DNA of 54,654 nt from Hallerella sp964501065 (GTDB lineage: Bacteria > Fibrobacterota > Fibrobacteria > Fibrobacterales > Fibrobacteraceae): contig CAZCRF010000009.1 of NCBI GenBank assembly GCA_964501065.1, positions 1 through 54,654 on the forward strand. Reading direction: 5' to 3'. The notes under the pieces were generated by a model, which was not told where the DNA came from, ran no database searches, and was given only the letters and a program-made list of their open reading frames with translations. Positions 35,849 through 44,548 of the stretch are shown piece by piece (the stretch's first letter is position 1; each line of letters opens with the position of its first letter). The translations under genes were made by a program, and so were the position numbers.

Positions 35849-37600
35849 ATGAAAAAAACGAACGGGAACATCCCCATCATGAATACAATCGCTTTCCGCA
35901 GCATGGTTGTGTTTGCGTTGATATTCTTTTTGACTCTTGTTTTCGGCGGATTTTTCTTGATTTCCAATCAGGCGGAAACCATTCGGGATGAAACCCGGAA
36001 GCAGAACCAGCTTTCCTTGCACCAGGCGGTCACTTCCGTGGAAAGCCAGTTCAGTTTGTTCTTGAATCGGTTGACGATTTTGGCGACGACTCCGTATATC
36101 ACGAATCAAGACACCTTGGAGGCGGGGAGCTTTTTGAAGGGCTACAATGTCGCCCCGCTTTTTATCCCCGGAGAAAACATCGTGCTTTACAATTCCAAGC
36201 ACGAGAAGGTGAGCGACAATTCCATGGTCGGCATCGCGCGACTCAATTCCGCTTATCGGGAGTTGGAGAATTTCACTGCGGTCGAACCGCAGCATCCTTA
36301 CATTTCCCCGCTTTTTTGGGAACAGCTCACCCCCAAGAAAATCATCGCCGTCCTTGTGGAAAATCGCGCCAAGTCGAACGGTTATCTGGCAGGTTCCTTT
36401 TCTTTTCGGCGGCTTTGGGAGTTGTTCGAAAACAATAAACTCGGCAAGCAGGGGTTTTTCGTCATCGTAGACGAAAGCAACGTTGTCGTCTATCACCCGG
36501 ACATCCGGCAGTGGGCGAACGGTCAAAAGACTGCGGCGGATTTGGGCTTTGCAAATTTTGACGCGAAGACTTTCAAACCCGACGAAAACGGGTATTGCAC
36601 TCTTTCCGACGGGAAGAAGTACCTGGTCAATTACGAATACGATGCGAACGTCAAATTGGGAATTTTGGCTTTGCAGCCCAAGCAGGAAATCGAAGCGCAA
36701 GTGCGGACTTTCGGCTTCGTGTTTCTTTACATCGGGTTCATCTTCACCTTGGCGATTGTCGTCGTCACCATTTGGCTGTTCTTCGGCATTGAACGCCCCT
36801 TGCAGTCCCTCATCCACAAGATGCTTGTCGTCGCCGACGGAAACTACGAGGAATCGAGCGGAATCTCCGGGGTGAAGAACAACGAAATCCACGTCTTGGC
36901 CAGAGTGTTCGACAAGATGCGCCTCACGATTCGCGAAAAGATGAACGACTTGGCGGAACACCAGGCGCACTTGGAGGAAGAAGTCCACAAGCGCACGGAA
37001 GAATTGGTCCAGGCGAATGAACTCTTGAACAAGATTTCCCGGATTGACGAGTTGACGCGGTTGCCGAACCGCCGGGACATTCGCGAGAAGATTCAATACG
37101 AAGTTTCCCGATACGAACGCACCAAGCGCAAATTTTCATTCCTCTTCATCGACATCGACAAGTTCAAGAATTTCAACGACACTTACGGGCACGTCTGCGG
37201 GGATTTGGTCTTGAAGACCGTCGCCGACACGATGAAGAGCAGCTTGCGGAAGCAGGACATCGTTTCGCGGTGGGGCGGTGAGGAATTCCTCGCCCTGTTG
37301 CCGGAAACGCAGCTTTCCGGGGCGGTTCTCGTCGGGGAGCGGTTGCGGCAAAAAATCGCCAACACGGACATTGTCTTCGGCAACCAGAACCTCCATGTGA
37401 CGATAACGGTGGGCGTTGCGGAATACGACGAGCGCCTCGGCATGGACCACAGCATCAATTTGGCGGATCGCGCCCTTTACGACGGCAAGCAGACCGGGCG
37501 GAACAAGGTCGTCGTCTTCAACCCGGAGGATATCTCCGCGGAAGATTTGGCTGCCGCCGAGCAAGAAATGAAATTCGCCGAGAAGGCGAACAAGGGCTGA
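35849..37600 (+). CDS. Membrane sensor diguanylate cyclase (dCache-like-HAMP-GGDEF)
   Basis: A 583-residue inner-membrane protein that should make c-di-GMP. Membrane helices at ~17-40 and ~288-312 bracket a ~245-residue periplasmic Cache-type sensor domain. A HAMP-like linker and coiled coil (LEEEVHKRTEELVQANELL) lead to the GGDEF domain. The catalytic parts are intact: LFIDIDKFKNFNDTYGH, CGDLVL and GGEEF (476-480). The product-inhibition site RxxD (RKQD, 467-470) lies exactly five residues before GGEEF. The anchored binding protein upstream could report ligand to the periplasmic domain, as the NspS binding protein does to MbaA in Vibrio cholerae. Confidence 0.92.
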   Translation: MKKTNGNIPIMNTIAFRSMVVFALIFFLTLVFGGFFLISNQAETIRDETRKQNQLSLHQAVTSVESQFSLFLNRLTILATTPYITNQDTLEAGSFLKGYNVAPLFIPGENIVLYNSKHEKVSDNSMVGIARLNSAYRELENFTAVEPQHPYISPLFWEQLTPKKIIAVLVENRAKSNGYLAGSFSFRRLWELFENNKLGKQGFFVIVDESNVVVYHPDIRQWANGQKTAADLGFANFDAKTFKPDENGYCTLSDGKKYLVNYEYDANVKLGILALQPKQEIEAQVRTFGFVFLYIGFIFTLAIVVVTIWLFFGIERPLQSLIHKMLVVADGNYEESSGISGVKNNEIHVLARVFDKMRLTIREKMNDLAEHQAHLEEEVHKRTEELVQANELLNKISRIDELTRLPNRRDIREKIQYEVSRYERTKRKFSFLFIDIDKFKNFNDTYGHVCGDLVLKTVADTMKSSLRKQDIVSRWGGEEFLALLPETQLSGAVLVGERLRQKIANTDIVFGNQNLHVTITVGVAEYDERLGMDHSINLADRALYDGKQTGRNKVVVFNPEDISAEDLAAAEQEMKFAEKANKG

Positions 37601-37619
37601 TGGAATTCTGCAAATAAAA

Positions 37620-37644
37620 AACTTGGCGTAAGGCGCGCCAAGTT
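37620..37644 (-). terminator. Terminator of the paired membrane-protein genes
   Basis: AACTTGGCG (37620-37628) and CGCCAAGTT (37636-37644) pair perfectly around a 7-base loop. On the minus strand the stem is followed by TTTTTTATTTG. It lies between convergent genes and mainly serves the minus-strand pair. Confidence 0.8.
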
Positions 37645-37663
37645 CAAATGGTTGGATTTGGGG

Positions 37664-38134
37664 TCAATTCTCTTCGGAATCTTCTTCCGGCTCTTCTTCT
37701 TCAAGAGTGGGAGCTTTCCCGAGAAGCGCACTCACGTCAATGCCCGTCAAGCGGTTGTCCTTGTCGAAACTCGCCACGATGTAGTAATCGCTGTTCCACG
37801 AAACGGTGCGGAGTTTTCCCTTGCCGTCCGGAGTCCCGGAAACTTTGGCGGTGAGGGCTGTCCCTTGGGAGAGTTTCTTTTCCAAAGTGGCGAAGTCTTT
37901 TGACGTCTTGGCCTGTTGGTTTGCCGTCACGGCCAAGTTCCAAAGTACGGCGTTGTTTTCGATGACCGAATTTTGCCCACTGATGGCGCTTTCGTATTGG
38001 GAGAATAGCTTGTCGGTTTGCTTCTTGTAGGCTTCTTCCGCTTGGGACGCGTAATTGCCCTTTTGCATGAGCACGAGCCCGGCGAGAGCGACGTTCAGCG
38101 CCAAGGATGCAATCATTAAATGTTTTACTTTCAT
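37664..38134 (-). CDS. Membrane-anchored protein, second member of a paralogous pair
   Basis: A 156-residue protein with an N-terminal membrane anchor (HLMIASLALNVALAGLVLM), a helical middle (residues ~28-80) and a beta-rich part ending in a very acidic tail (LEEEEPEEDSEEN). I do not recognise the family. It resembles its upstream neighbour in length, anchor, a helical motif of the form QNxxIxxxxAxWxxA (QNSVIENNAVLWNLA here) and a later short beta stretch, so the two look like a tandem duplication. GGAGG sits four bases before the ATG, and the two genes are eight bases apart. Confidence 0.7.
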   Translation of the reverse strand: MKVKHLMIASLALNVALAGLVLMQKGNYASQAEEAYKKQTDKLFSQYESAISGQNSVIENNAVLWNLAVTANQQAKTSKDFATLEKKLSQGTALTAKVSGTPDGKGKLRTVSWNSDYYIVASFDKDNRLTGIDVSALLGKAPTLEEEEPEEDSEEN

Positions 38135-38142
38135 GTGTCCTC

Positions 38143-38607
38143 CTATTTGGCGTTGAATTGGAACGGGGCGGGGGGTTGGATTTGGAATTTTTGGGAAGTC
38201 GGCTGGGAAAGGGCCTTGGTGTCGACGGAGGCGAATTTCCCGTTTTTGAAGGTGAAGGAAACGGCGCAGCCGTCACCGCAGGAAAGGGTCGTCACGCCTC
38301 CATTCGTCTGCGGGTTCAAGGTCTTTGCGGAATCCAGGGCCGCCACGCGGGCGTCGAATGCCGCCTGGGAAAGGTTCTGCGACGTCGCCTCGAAGGCGAT
38401 TTGCCAAATGGCGTTGCTCCCTTGGATGTAGGCGTTCTGCGCGTTCAATACGGATTTCACGGATTCCGTGTAAGAGCCGGTCGCCGCCTTGTAGGATGCT
38501 TGCGCTTGCTCTTCGTAGCCGCCTTTGAGTAGGAGCATCACGGCCACCAAGGCAACGTTGACCGCCACCGAAACCGCCAGGATGATTTTCATTTTTGTGG
38601 GATTCAT
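38143..38607 (-). CDS. Membrane-anchored protein, first member of a paralogous pair
   Basis: A 154-residue protein with an N-terminal membrane helix (IILAVSVAVNVALVAVMLLL), a helical stretch with QNAYIQGSNAIWQIA, and a beta-rich C-terminus with Cys-Gly-Asp-Gly-Cys (SCGDGCAVSFTF). Family unknown. The match to the downstream gene is clear in the anchor and the QNxxI motif but weak elsewhere. A GAGGAG lies 11 bases before the ATG, a rather long spacing. The soluble part should face the periplasm. It is divergent from the gene at 38729. Confidence 0.7.
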   Translation of the reverse strand: MNPTKMKIILAVSVAVNVALVAVMLLLKGGYEEQAQASYKAATGSYTESVKSVLNAQNAYIQGSNAIWQIAFEATSQNLSQAAFDARVAALDSAKTLNPQTNGGVTTLSCGDGCAVSFTFKNGKFASVDTKALSQPTSQKFQIQPPAPFQFNAK

Positions 38608-38642
38608 GGGAAAAGAGTCTCCTCGAATGGAAATGTCGATGG

Positions 38643-38679
38643 CTCTAAAATCCCGTCGGTCTCCCGACGGCCATTAGAG
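38643..38679. promoter_or_regulatory. Nested inverted repeat in a divergent intergenic region
   Basis: An outer stem CTCTAA (38643-38648) / TTAGAG (38674-38679) encloses an inner stem CCGTCGG (38653-38659) / CCGACGG (38664-38670). No T-run follows on either strand at the stem, so a simple terminator is unlikely. It may be an operator or a 5'-leader structure for one of the flanking genes. A TATATTTT box follows at 38696. Confidence 0.5.
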
Positions 38680-38728
38680 ATTATCTTCGCTAAATGTATA
38701 TTTTCCCTTAAAGGAAAAGGACAAAAAA

Positions 38729-39208
38729 ATGCAAAAAGGGCTTTCCGAAGCGGTCTTTGAAAATTTGAAGGAATTGATCAAGGCGAAGAACGCCGCCCAT
38801 GAATCCATGTTCAAATTCAGCTGGAAGAAGATTCCCCCGTTCAGCTTGATTTTCCCGCAGGTCGATTTTGTGCGGATTGTGCGCTTTATGGGGGAGGTCG
38901 CGGAGAACGCCTTGGCGCAGAAGAAATTCATCGTGGACAATCGAGCGGCGGCGCGCCCCGAAGAAAAGGATTTTTTGGATGCCGTCCCGGCTTACGTCGA
39001 TGCGCTTGCGGACTCTTGCGAAAAACTCTCCAAGGTCGCCGCTTTCAAGCAGGGGATTCTCGAAGGGAAGCAGAAACGGGACGTTTTTGCGTTCAACCGG
39101 ATTTTGAAGGATTACGAGGATGCCCAGGCGAATCTGGTCCGCGCCGGGGCTTTTGTACAAGTGGCTTGGGGAGGGCTTTCCCATGGGAAATCCCACGCCG
39201 AAAGTTAG
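38729..39208 (+). CDS. Helical protein of unknown function preceding glycosyltransferases
   Basis: A 159-residue, largely alpha-helical, soluble-looking protein without signal peptide or membrane helix. Motif-like stretches are FEVL-free helices such as FENLKELIKAKNAAHES and DALADSCEKLSKVAAFKQG. I do not recognise the family. AAGGAAAAGGA lies upstream of the ATG. Its end overlaps the start of the glycosyltransferase gene by 26 bases, which suggests translational coupling and a role in the glycan locus, but the function is not predictable. Confidence 0.65.
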   Translation: MQKGLSEAVFENLKELIKAKNAAHESMFKFSWKKIPPFSLIFPQVDFVRIVRFMGEVAENALAQKKFIVDNRAAARPEEKDFLDAVPAYVDALADSCEKLSKVAAFKQGILEGKQKRDVFAFNRILKDYEDAQANLVRAGAFVQVAWGGLSHGKSHAES

Positions 39209-40142
39209 TGTCGTCGTCCCTTTTTTCAATACGGAAGCATATCTTTCTTGCTGTTTGGAAAGCATCCGCCGACAGGACTTCAGGGATTTTGAAGCGATTC
39301 TCGTCAACGACGGCAGTACCGACGACAGCCTTTCCATCGCGCGGCGCTTTGCCGACGGGGATTCCCGTTTTCGCCTTGTGTCCGAAGAAAATGCCGGACT
39401 TTCCGCCGCCCGGAATTTAGGCATTGAAAATTCCCGAGGGGAATGGCTCACCTTCGTCGACAGCGACGATGCGATTTCTCCCCATTTTTTAAGTGCCCTG
39501 CTTTCCACTGCCGCCCGGTTTCAAACGCCTCTTGTCGCTTCGGGGAAGCAAAGTTTTGAACATTTTTCGCCAAGCGTTCCCTCGGCGACCCCGCAAAGGA
39601 TTTCTTCCGAGAAGGCGCTCCTCTCTTCGTTTTACCAACGGGGCGTTCCCGATTTTTCCGCCTGGAATAAACTTTTCAAAAGGCGATTGTGGGAACGGCG
39701 ACGATTTCCCCTCGGCATTTTTTTCGAAGACATGGCGACGATTCCGGACGTCTTTTCCGAAGCCGGTGAAATCGGCGTTTTTCCGGCACCCCTTTACTTT
39801 TACCGAAAACGCGAGGGGAGCATTCTCCAGTCCGAGTATGATTTGAAAAAAGCCGGGCTGCTCCTTGTCGCCGAAAAGACTTTTGAAAAATTCCGGGATT
39901 TTTCACCCGACGTGCACAAGGCCGCCGGGAATCTTTTGCTGAATGCGAGCTTCAGCATTCTCATGCGCACGCCGGAAACTCCGGAATTCCGCGGAATTCG
40001 GGAAAGGGCGTTCCGCTGGATTCGAGAATGGCGCGTCCGGGCAATTTTCGACAAGCGTTCCCGGTTGCGGAGCAAAGCCGCGTCCGTATTGTCCTTTGGC
40101 GGCGAGCGGATTCTGACCCATTTGCTGAAGAGGTTCGGATGA
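39183..40142 (+). CDS. Glycosyltransferase family 2
   Basis: A 319-residue GT-A fold enzyme transferring a sugar from a nucleotide donor to a growing polymer or lipid. It begins KVSVVVPFFNTEAYLSCCLE, then has ILVNDGSTDDSLSIA, GLSAARNLGIENSRGEWLTF and the metal-binding DSDD. Domain and motif order match the family. Its frame opens upstream at 39120, but ATG 39183 is just before the first strand. The stop overlaps the next gene as ATGA. Confidence 0.9.
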   Translation: MGNPTPKVSVVVPFFNTEAYLSCCLESIRRQDFRDFEAILVNDGSTDDSLSIARRFADGDSRFRLVSEENAGLSAARNLGIENSRGEWLTFVDSDDAISPHFLSALLSTAARFQTPLVASGKQSFEHFSPSVPSATPQRISSEKALLSSFYQRGVPDFSAWNKLFKRRLWERRRFPLGIFFEDMATIPDVFSEAGEIGVFPAPLYFYRKREGSILQSEYDLKKAGLLLVAEKTFEKFRDFSPDVHKAAGNLLLNASFSILMRTPETPEFRGIRERAFRWIREWRVRAIFDKRSRLRSKAASVLSFGGERILTHLLKRFG

Positions 40143-40885
40143 TTCCCCGAAAGATACACTTCTGCTGGTTTTCGGAAAATCCCTATCCCGATTCCATTTT
40201 GAATTGTATTCGGAGTTGGCGCAGATTTTTGCCGGATTATGAATTGGTTCATTGGAATTACGGACGCGCCCGGGCGATTGGGCTGCCTTGGATTGACAAG
40301 GCCCTTGCCGAAAAGAATTGGGCTTTTGCCGCCGACGCCGTGAGGTTGCATGCCGTTTACACGGAAGGCGGAATTTATCTGGACTCGGATGTCGAAGTCG
40401 TGAAAAGTTTTGATCCGCTGCTGAAGCGAAAATATTTTTTCGGCTACGAGAACGGTTCGGACAGAATCGAGGCGGCCGTGTTCGGCGCCGAACCTCATTT
40501 CCCTCCTCTTGAAGACGCCTTGCGCTTTTATCGGGAACATTCTTTCGAATACAGCGAAGACCTTGTCGACGAGCAGGTCATCCCGAACGTCCTCAAGGGC
40601 GCTTTCCAAAAATGGAATTTGGAAATTTTCAGCGAGAGCTTCTTTTCGCCCAAAAGCTTCCTCGACGGTTCCGTCCACAGCGACGCCGACACGTTCTGCG
40701 TCCATCATTTTTCAAGCAGCTGGCGGCCAAGGGCTTTGAGAAAATCCATTGAAAGGCGGCAATGGTTTTTTCGGCACTTTCCGCGTCCCGTTGCAAAGAT
40801 TTTGGCTGCGGGAGTCTCCCTGAAAGCGAATCTGGCTCTTTTGGGATTTCGCAAGACCTGCCGGAAAATTTTCAAGAAATTTTAA
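40139..40885 (+). CDS. GT32-like (DXD motif) glycosyltransferase
   Basis: A 248-residue enzyme beginning MIPRKIHFCWFSENPYPDSI, the start of the glycosyltransferase family 32/capsular-synthesis DXD group. Further motifs are WAFAADAVRLHAVYTEGGIY and LDSDVEV, whose DSD binds the metal-nucleotide sugar. In other bacteria these transfer mannose, galactose or GlcNAc in surface polymers. ATGA overlap with the previous gene indicates coupling. It converges with the GT2 gene at 40904, only 18 bases away. Confidence 0.87.
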   Translation: MIPRKIHFCWFSENPYPDSILNCIRSWRRFLPDYELVHWNYGRARAIGLPWIDKALAEKNWAFAADAVRLHAVYTEGGIYLDSDVEVVKSFDPLLKRKYFFGYENGSDRIEAAVFGAEPHFPPLEDALRFYREHSFEYSEDLVDEQVIPNVLKGAFQKWNLEIFSESFFSPKSFLDGSVHSDADTFCVHHFSSSWRPRALRKSIERRQWFFRHFPRPVAKILAAGVSLKANLALLGFRKTCRKIFKKF

Positions 40886-40903
40886 CCGGAATCCCGTGAT
40901 TCT

Positions 40904-41776
40904 TCAACGTTTTAAAAAACGGCGCGGAATGAACAGTTTCGGAAACCGCCGAAAAAACGCCAAGGAAAAAGAGGCGAGTTGCGGCAAGCGGCGGAGGGCT
41001 TCCTTCTTGTTGTGAAAAGCCAGGTTCGAAAACCAGTGCGAACGCCAGATGTTCCAGGCTTCGGGGAATTTCGGTTCGTCCCGATAGCGTTCGATGACCT
41101 TCAAAAAAGTTCCGTACATCAAATGCCCGTCCGAAGACATGTTGTCTCCGTGAACTCGGTAATGCGTGCAAACGCAAGGGAGCACGGGCAGCGAACCGTA
41201 CTTTTTCAAAAGCTTGAGCCAGAGCGGAAAATCTTCGAACGGATATTCCGGATCATAACCGCCCATTTCCTTGAACGTATCCAAGCGGATCATTTCCGTG
41301 CAGCCGTGCAATTCCTTTTTTCCCAAGAAGAATTCTTCGAAGGTGACTTCGGGGATGGAACGGGTGTATCGCGGATCCGCCGCTTTCGACAAATGCCCAT
41401 CCGCATCCATCAAACGGATCGTGCCGAAGCACGCGACTTTGTCCGGGTGGCTTTCCAAAAAGGAACTCTGCACAGCGAGTCTCCCCGGGGCCATTTCGTC
41501 ATCCGAGGCGAATGTGCAAAAGTATTTTCCTTTCGCCATGAAGAGCAGCTCGTTCAGAGTCGGCACGAAGCCTTTGTTCTCGCGATGTCGGAAGAAAAAT
41601 CCCAATTCCCGGGAAAGTCTTTGCAGAATTTGCGGACTCGAATCCGAACTGCCGTCGTCGATGACTAGAAGTTCAAACGGAACGCCCTTTTGCGCCATGA
41701 TGGACCGCACCGATTGCTCTACGAATTGTTCGTGGTTGTAACTGGCCAGCAGAACGGAGACTAACGGTCTTTCCAC
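40904..41776 (-). CDS. Glycosyltransferase family 2
   Basis: A 290-residue GT-A enzyme. Motifs: SVLLASYNHEQFVEQSVRSI, LLVIDDGSSDSSPQIL, GFVPTLNELLFMAKGKYFCT and the metal-binding DDE in FASDDEMAPGRL. A GTG start (41776) is supported by GGAGG five bases upstream, and it overlaps the end of the flippase gene by 16 bases. It is the last gene of the minus-strand amino-sugar and export operon that starts near 46464. Confidence 0.9.
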   Translation of the reverse strand: MERPLVSVLLASYNHEQFVEQSVRSIMAQKGVPFELLVIDDGSSDSSPQILQRLSRELGFFFRHRENKGFVPTLNELLFMAKGKYFCTFASDDEMAPGRLAVQSSFLESHPDKVACFGTIRLMDADGHLSKAADPRYTRSIPEVTFEEFFLGKKELHGCTEMIRLDTFKEMGGYDPEYPFEDFPLWLKLLKKYGSLPVLPCVCTHYRVHGDNMSSDGHLMYGTFLKVIERYRDEPKFPEAWNIWRSHWFSNLAFHNKKEALRRLPQLASFSLAFFRRFPKLFIPRRFLKR

Positions 41777-43020
41777 GGCATCCTCCGCACCAAGACAATC
41801 AGAATGGAAAAGCTCACGGCGTTTTCAATGGCGTAGGCGATGAACGGGGAATGGTAACTCCAGATTTTTGCGCCGAAAATCGTGAGCGCGGCAAATAAGA
41901 TGTCTGCAAAAATTTCAACGGAAAGGAAGGCGACAGTCTCCTTTCGGGCTATCAGGGAGAGTCCGAGGCACCAGCATCCCGCCTTGAAGAAGTCCCCGGC
42001 GAATTGGGGGAGAATCCATTCCGAAAGAGGGCGGAATTTTTCGGAGAGGGCGAAGACGACAATCGGTTCGCGGATGGCGGCGAGGATGGCGATGGCGACG
42101 GCCGCAAGCGCCAACGTCCGAATCAAGAGCGCCCGGGAGATTTTTTGAAACTCCGCGCGGGAGGAGGCCGCCGAAAGCCTCGGAAGCAGCACGACTCCGA
42201 GGATGGAAGAGAATCCGACGTTGAAAAGGTCTGAAATGCGAACTGCCCCTTGCCAAAACCCGGCTGCGTCCCAACCGAAAGTCTTCCCCAAGAAGGATCG
42301 GATGCCCAAATAAAGCACCGGAGTGAGAATCATGGGAACAAGTCCCATTGCCGCGTATCCGCGCCACGGCTTGAAGTCGGCATCGAGAGTTGCTCGGAAT
42401 CTCTTGTATTGGAATCCGCTCTTGTGTGCGTTCCAGATGGCGAAAAGGCAGGAGACGATGGATTGTGTCGCGACAGCGCTCAAAATGGTCAAGGATTTTG
42501 TCTGCACCATCAAGACGACCCAAAGGCAGTTCAGCACCGAGGACACGGCCGTGATGGACGCCCAGCGTTTGTAATCCGAAAGTCCGTTCGCCACGGCGGA
42601 GCAAATCGATGTCACGGAAAGGGAAATCATCCCCGGAACGGCGAGGAGGATGGACGCTTGCAGCATCCGCTTCGGCATCCCCGGGAAAAGTTGTCCGAGG
42701 GGGGCGATGAACGCAAAGAGGGCGAAGAAAATCGAAGTCGCGATGGATGCGTAGACGCTGATTCTAAAACCGCCGCGCCAGATGGGACCGAGTTTTTTTT
42801 CCGTGTCCTTGTAACGGGAGGTCAGGGCGACCCAGCCGTTTTGCAGCGAAAGGGAAGATGTCGCGTGCCCGATGTTCAGCAAGTTCTGCAATTGCCCCAC
42901 GGCGGCGAATGCGACGGGCCCCGCTACTGTCGCCAGGAATTTGTTCGTCAAGAAGGCGAAGACGATTCTAACGGCAGTCGCCACGGCGGATGTTGCGGAT
43001 TGTTTCCAAAAAAGATTCAT
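41761..43020 (-). CDS. Wzx-type oligosaccharide flippase
   Basis: A 419-residue polytopic inner-membrane protein (about 10-12 hydrophobic segments) of the MOP/Wzx polysaccharide transporter family, which flips lipid-linked repeat units to the periplasm. It begins MNLFWKQSATSAVATAVRIV, with FLATVAGPVAFAAVGQLQNL and QNGWVALTSRY typical of these flippases. The ATG overlaps the stop of the acyltransferase gene upstream as ATGA. The extended upstream reading frame is not used. Confidence 0.85.
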   Translation of the reverse strand: MNLFWKQSATSAVATAVRIVFAFLTNKFLATVAGPVAFAAVGQLQNLLNIGHATSSLSLQNGWVALTSRYKDTEKKLGPIWRGGFRISVYASIATSIFFALFAFIAPLGQLFPGMPKRMLQASILLAVPGMISLSVTSICSAVANGLSDYKRWASITAVSSVLNCLWVVLMVQTKSLTILSAVATQSIVSCLFAIWNAHKSGFQYKRFRATLDADFKPWRGYAAMGLVPMILTPVLYLGIRSFLGKTFGWDAAGFWQGAVRISDLFNVGFSSILGVVLLPRLSAASSRAEFQKISRALLIRTLALAAVAIAILAAIREPIVVFALSEKFRPLSEWILPQFAGDFFKAGCWCLGLSLIARKETVAFLSVEIFADILFAALTIFGAKIWSYHSPFIAYAIENAVSFSILIVLVRRMPWKDR

Positions 43021-43955
43021 AAGGTGTACTCGTAGGTGTCGTAAACGATTCCGCGCCCCGCGTATGTTTCCTTCTGGTGCGCAAGTCCCTCGTTCAAAAC
43101 CCGCCCACGCTCCTCGCAAGAAGTTCCCCAATCAAAAAAACGCTGTTCGGGGAACCGATTGATTTCGTTCAACATCAAAAAATCCATTGCATGCAAGGCA
43201 CGTCCCTTCGAGGAACTCGCAAGATATTGTGAATGGGCGACACGGGAAGAAACATAGACAACGCTCCCCGAAAGAAGTTCCCCGTCACGCGTCACGGTGA
43301 AAAGCTTGATGTTTTGTGGGAATCGTTCCGAAAGCAGATTCAGTTCCGCCTTGGAATGGACGGGATGCGCTCCGTGCCCTTCCATGAGACACCGGTCTAA
43401 TAAATCCCAGAATTTTTCATATTCGGCGGATTCCGAAAAGACAAGCCCTTCGCGAATTCCCTTGTGCAGGTAATATTTTTTTTTTGACGATGGTTGAGTC
43501 GTGCCGGGTTCTAGCGCACAGGAAATCTGCCGGGCGGAAAGCCTCGCGTTTTTCCGAAAAAGCCAATACAAATCCTCTTGGGAAGGACGCTCCGCGTAAA
43601 TCCACGGGAGCGGTTTATAGACAACGCGAGTCGCCCCGAGCCTTTTCAGTTCCGCATCGAGCAATTCGAAAAGCGTCCCCACTGCGGAAATCCCGAGCGA
43701 ATTGTCCAAAACAAATCCGCCGAACGTGAGCCCCGCATGCGAACTGAACGTTCCATCTGAATCGAGAGTTCCCGGAATCACGGCGCAAAGTTTTTTGTCG
43801 GCGAAGAACAAAAAGGAGGAATCCGGAAATCTGTCCGCATGATAATCCATGTAATTCCTGTCGAAAAGAAAATTTCCGTTTCTAGCGTTTCGTACAAATT
43901 CATTCCACAGAAGAGAGTCTTCGGCTAGGTAATGCCGAATGGAAAAATTCTTCAT
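43017..43955 (-). CDS. FemAB/GNAT-like acyltransferase
   Basis: A 312-residue cytoplasmic protein with the two-lobed GNAT fold seen in FemAB-like enzymes of polysaccharide loci (GNAT, PF13480-like). Visible elements are FLFDRNYMDYHADRF, YKPLPWIYA, and the second-lobe SRVAHSQYLASSSKGRALHA followed by FFDWGTSCEERG. Members add acyl or amino-acyl groups to sugars or peptidoglycan; the substrate here is unknown. It sits between an acetyltransferase and the flippase, with ATGA overlaps on both sides, so it probably modifies the same glycan. Confidence 0.75.
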   Translation of the reverse strand: MKNFSIRHYLAEDSLLWNEFVRNARNGNFLFDRNYMDYHADRFPDSSFLFFADKKLCAVIPGTLDSDGTFSSHAGLTFGGFVLDNSLGISAVGTLFELLDAELKRLGATRVVYKPLPWIYAERPSQEDLYWLFRKNARLSARQISCALEPGTTQPSSKKKYYLHKGIREGLVFSESAEYEKFWDLLDRCLMEGHGAHPVHSKAELNLLSERFPQNIKLFTVTRDGELLSGSVVYVSSRVAHSQYLASSSKGRALHAMDFLMLNEINRFPEQRFFDWGTSCEERGRVLNEGLAHQKETYAGRGIVYDTYEYTL

Positions 43956-44548
43956 CGCGATTCCTCGTCCTTTTCAAATTCCACGGTCTGGATTATTTTT
44001 GCAGGAACGCCGCCGATGACCGATTTCGGCGGAAACTTTCCGGAAACAACAGCACCGGCGGCGACGACGGAATAATCTCCCAGTTCCGTTCCCTTGAGAA
44101 TCGTCACGCCGTTTCCAATCCACACGTGATTCCCTATTTTGACGGGTGCGCGCTTCGCGTCGCTTCGCAAACGTTCGCGAGCATTTACAGCGTGGAAATC
44201 CGAATCGAGAATTTCGACCCGAGTTCCAATCAAAACGCCTTCCCCGATAAAAATCCCGGGACCTTCCGAGATGGCGGAAAAGCGGTTTCCCAGCCAGGAG
44301 TCTTTCCCGATTTCAATCCGTGAAGTTTCCCCACGCGGATTCAAAAAAACGTACGAAGACCAAAACTCCGCGTCGTAATCCAGGCCGACATGGGCGTTTT
44401 CCCCGAAGACAATCTTTCCCGCCCCCTGCGCAAGAATCGGAGCGTCGCAAAGCGGCTTTCCCTCCATTTTCGCATTGGAAAGAAACCTGTAAAAAAGTCG
44501 ACGGTAGGCCGCCCAAAATTTCCAAAAAATTCTAGCCGGGATACGCAT
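43952..44548 (-). CDS. Left-handed beta-helix acetyltransferase
   Basis: A 198-residue hexapeptide-repeat O- or N-acetyltransferase. Repeats include IVFGENAHVGLD, IFIGEGVLIGTRVEI and VKIGNHVWIGNGVTILKG; the catalytic His is probably in ILDSDFHAV, and GGVPAKII closes the helix. Next to a DegT aminotransferase and FdtA-type ketoisomerases it is the natural candidate for the FdtC/QdtC step, acetylating the 3-amino group of the sugar. It overlaps the aminotransferase by 17 bases. Confidence 0.85.
   Translation of the reverse strand: MRIPARIFWKFWAAYRRLFYRFLSNAKMEGKPLCDAPILAQGAGKIVFGENAHVGLDYDAEFWSSYVFLNPRGETSRIEIGKDSWLGNRFSAISEGPGIFIGEGVLIGTRVEILDSDFHAVNARERLRSDAKRAPVKIGNHVWIGNGVTILKGTELGDYSVVAAGAVVSGKFPPKSVIGGVPAKIIQTVEFEKDEESR

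Noticed and set aside
37612..37644. Hairpin as part of an unusual RNA
   Set aside because: A perfect stem with a T-run on the minus strand, at a convergent gene end, is fully explained as a terminator.
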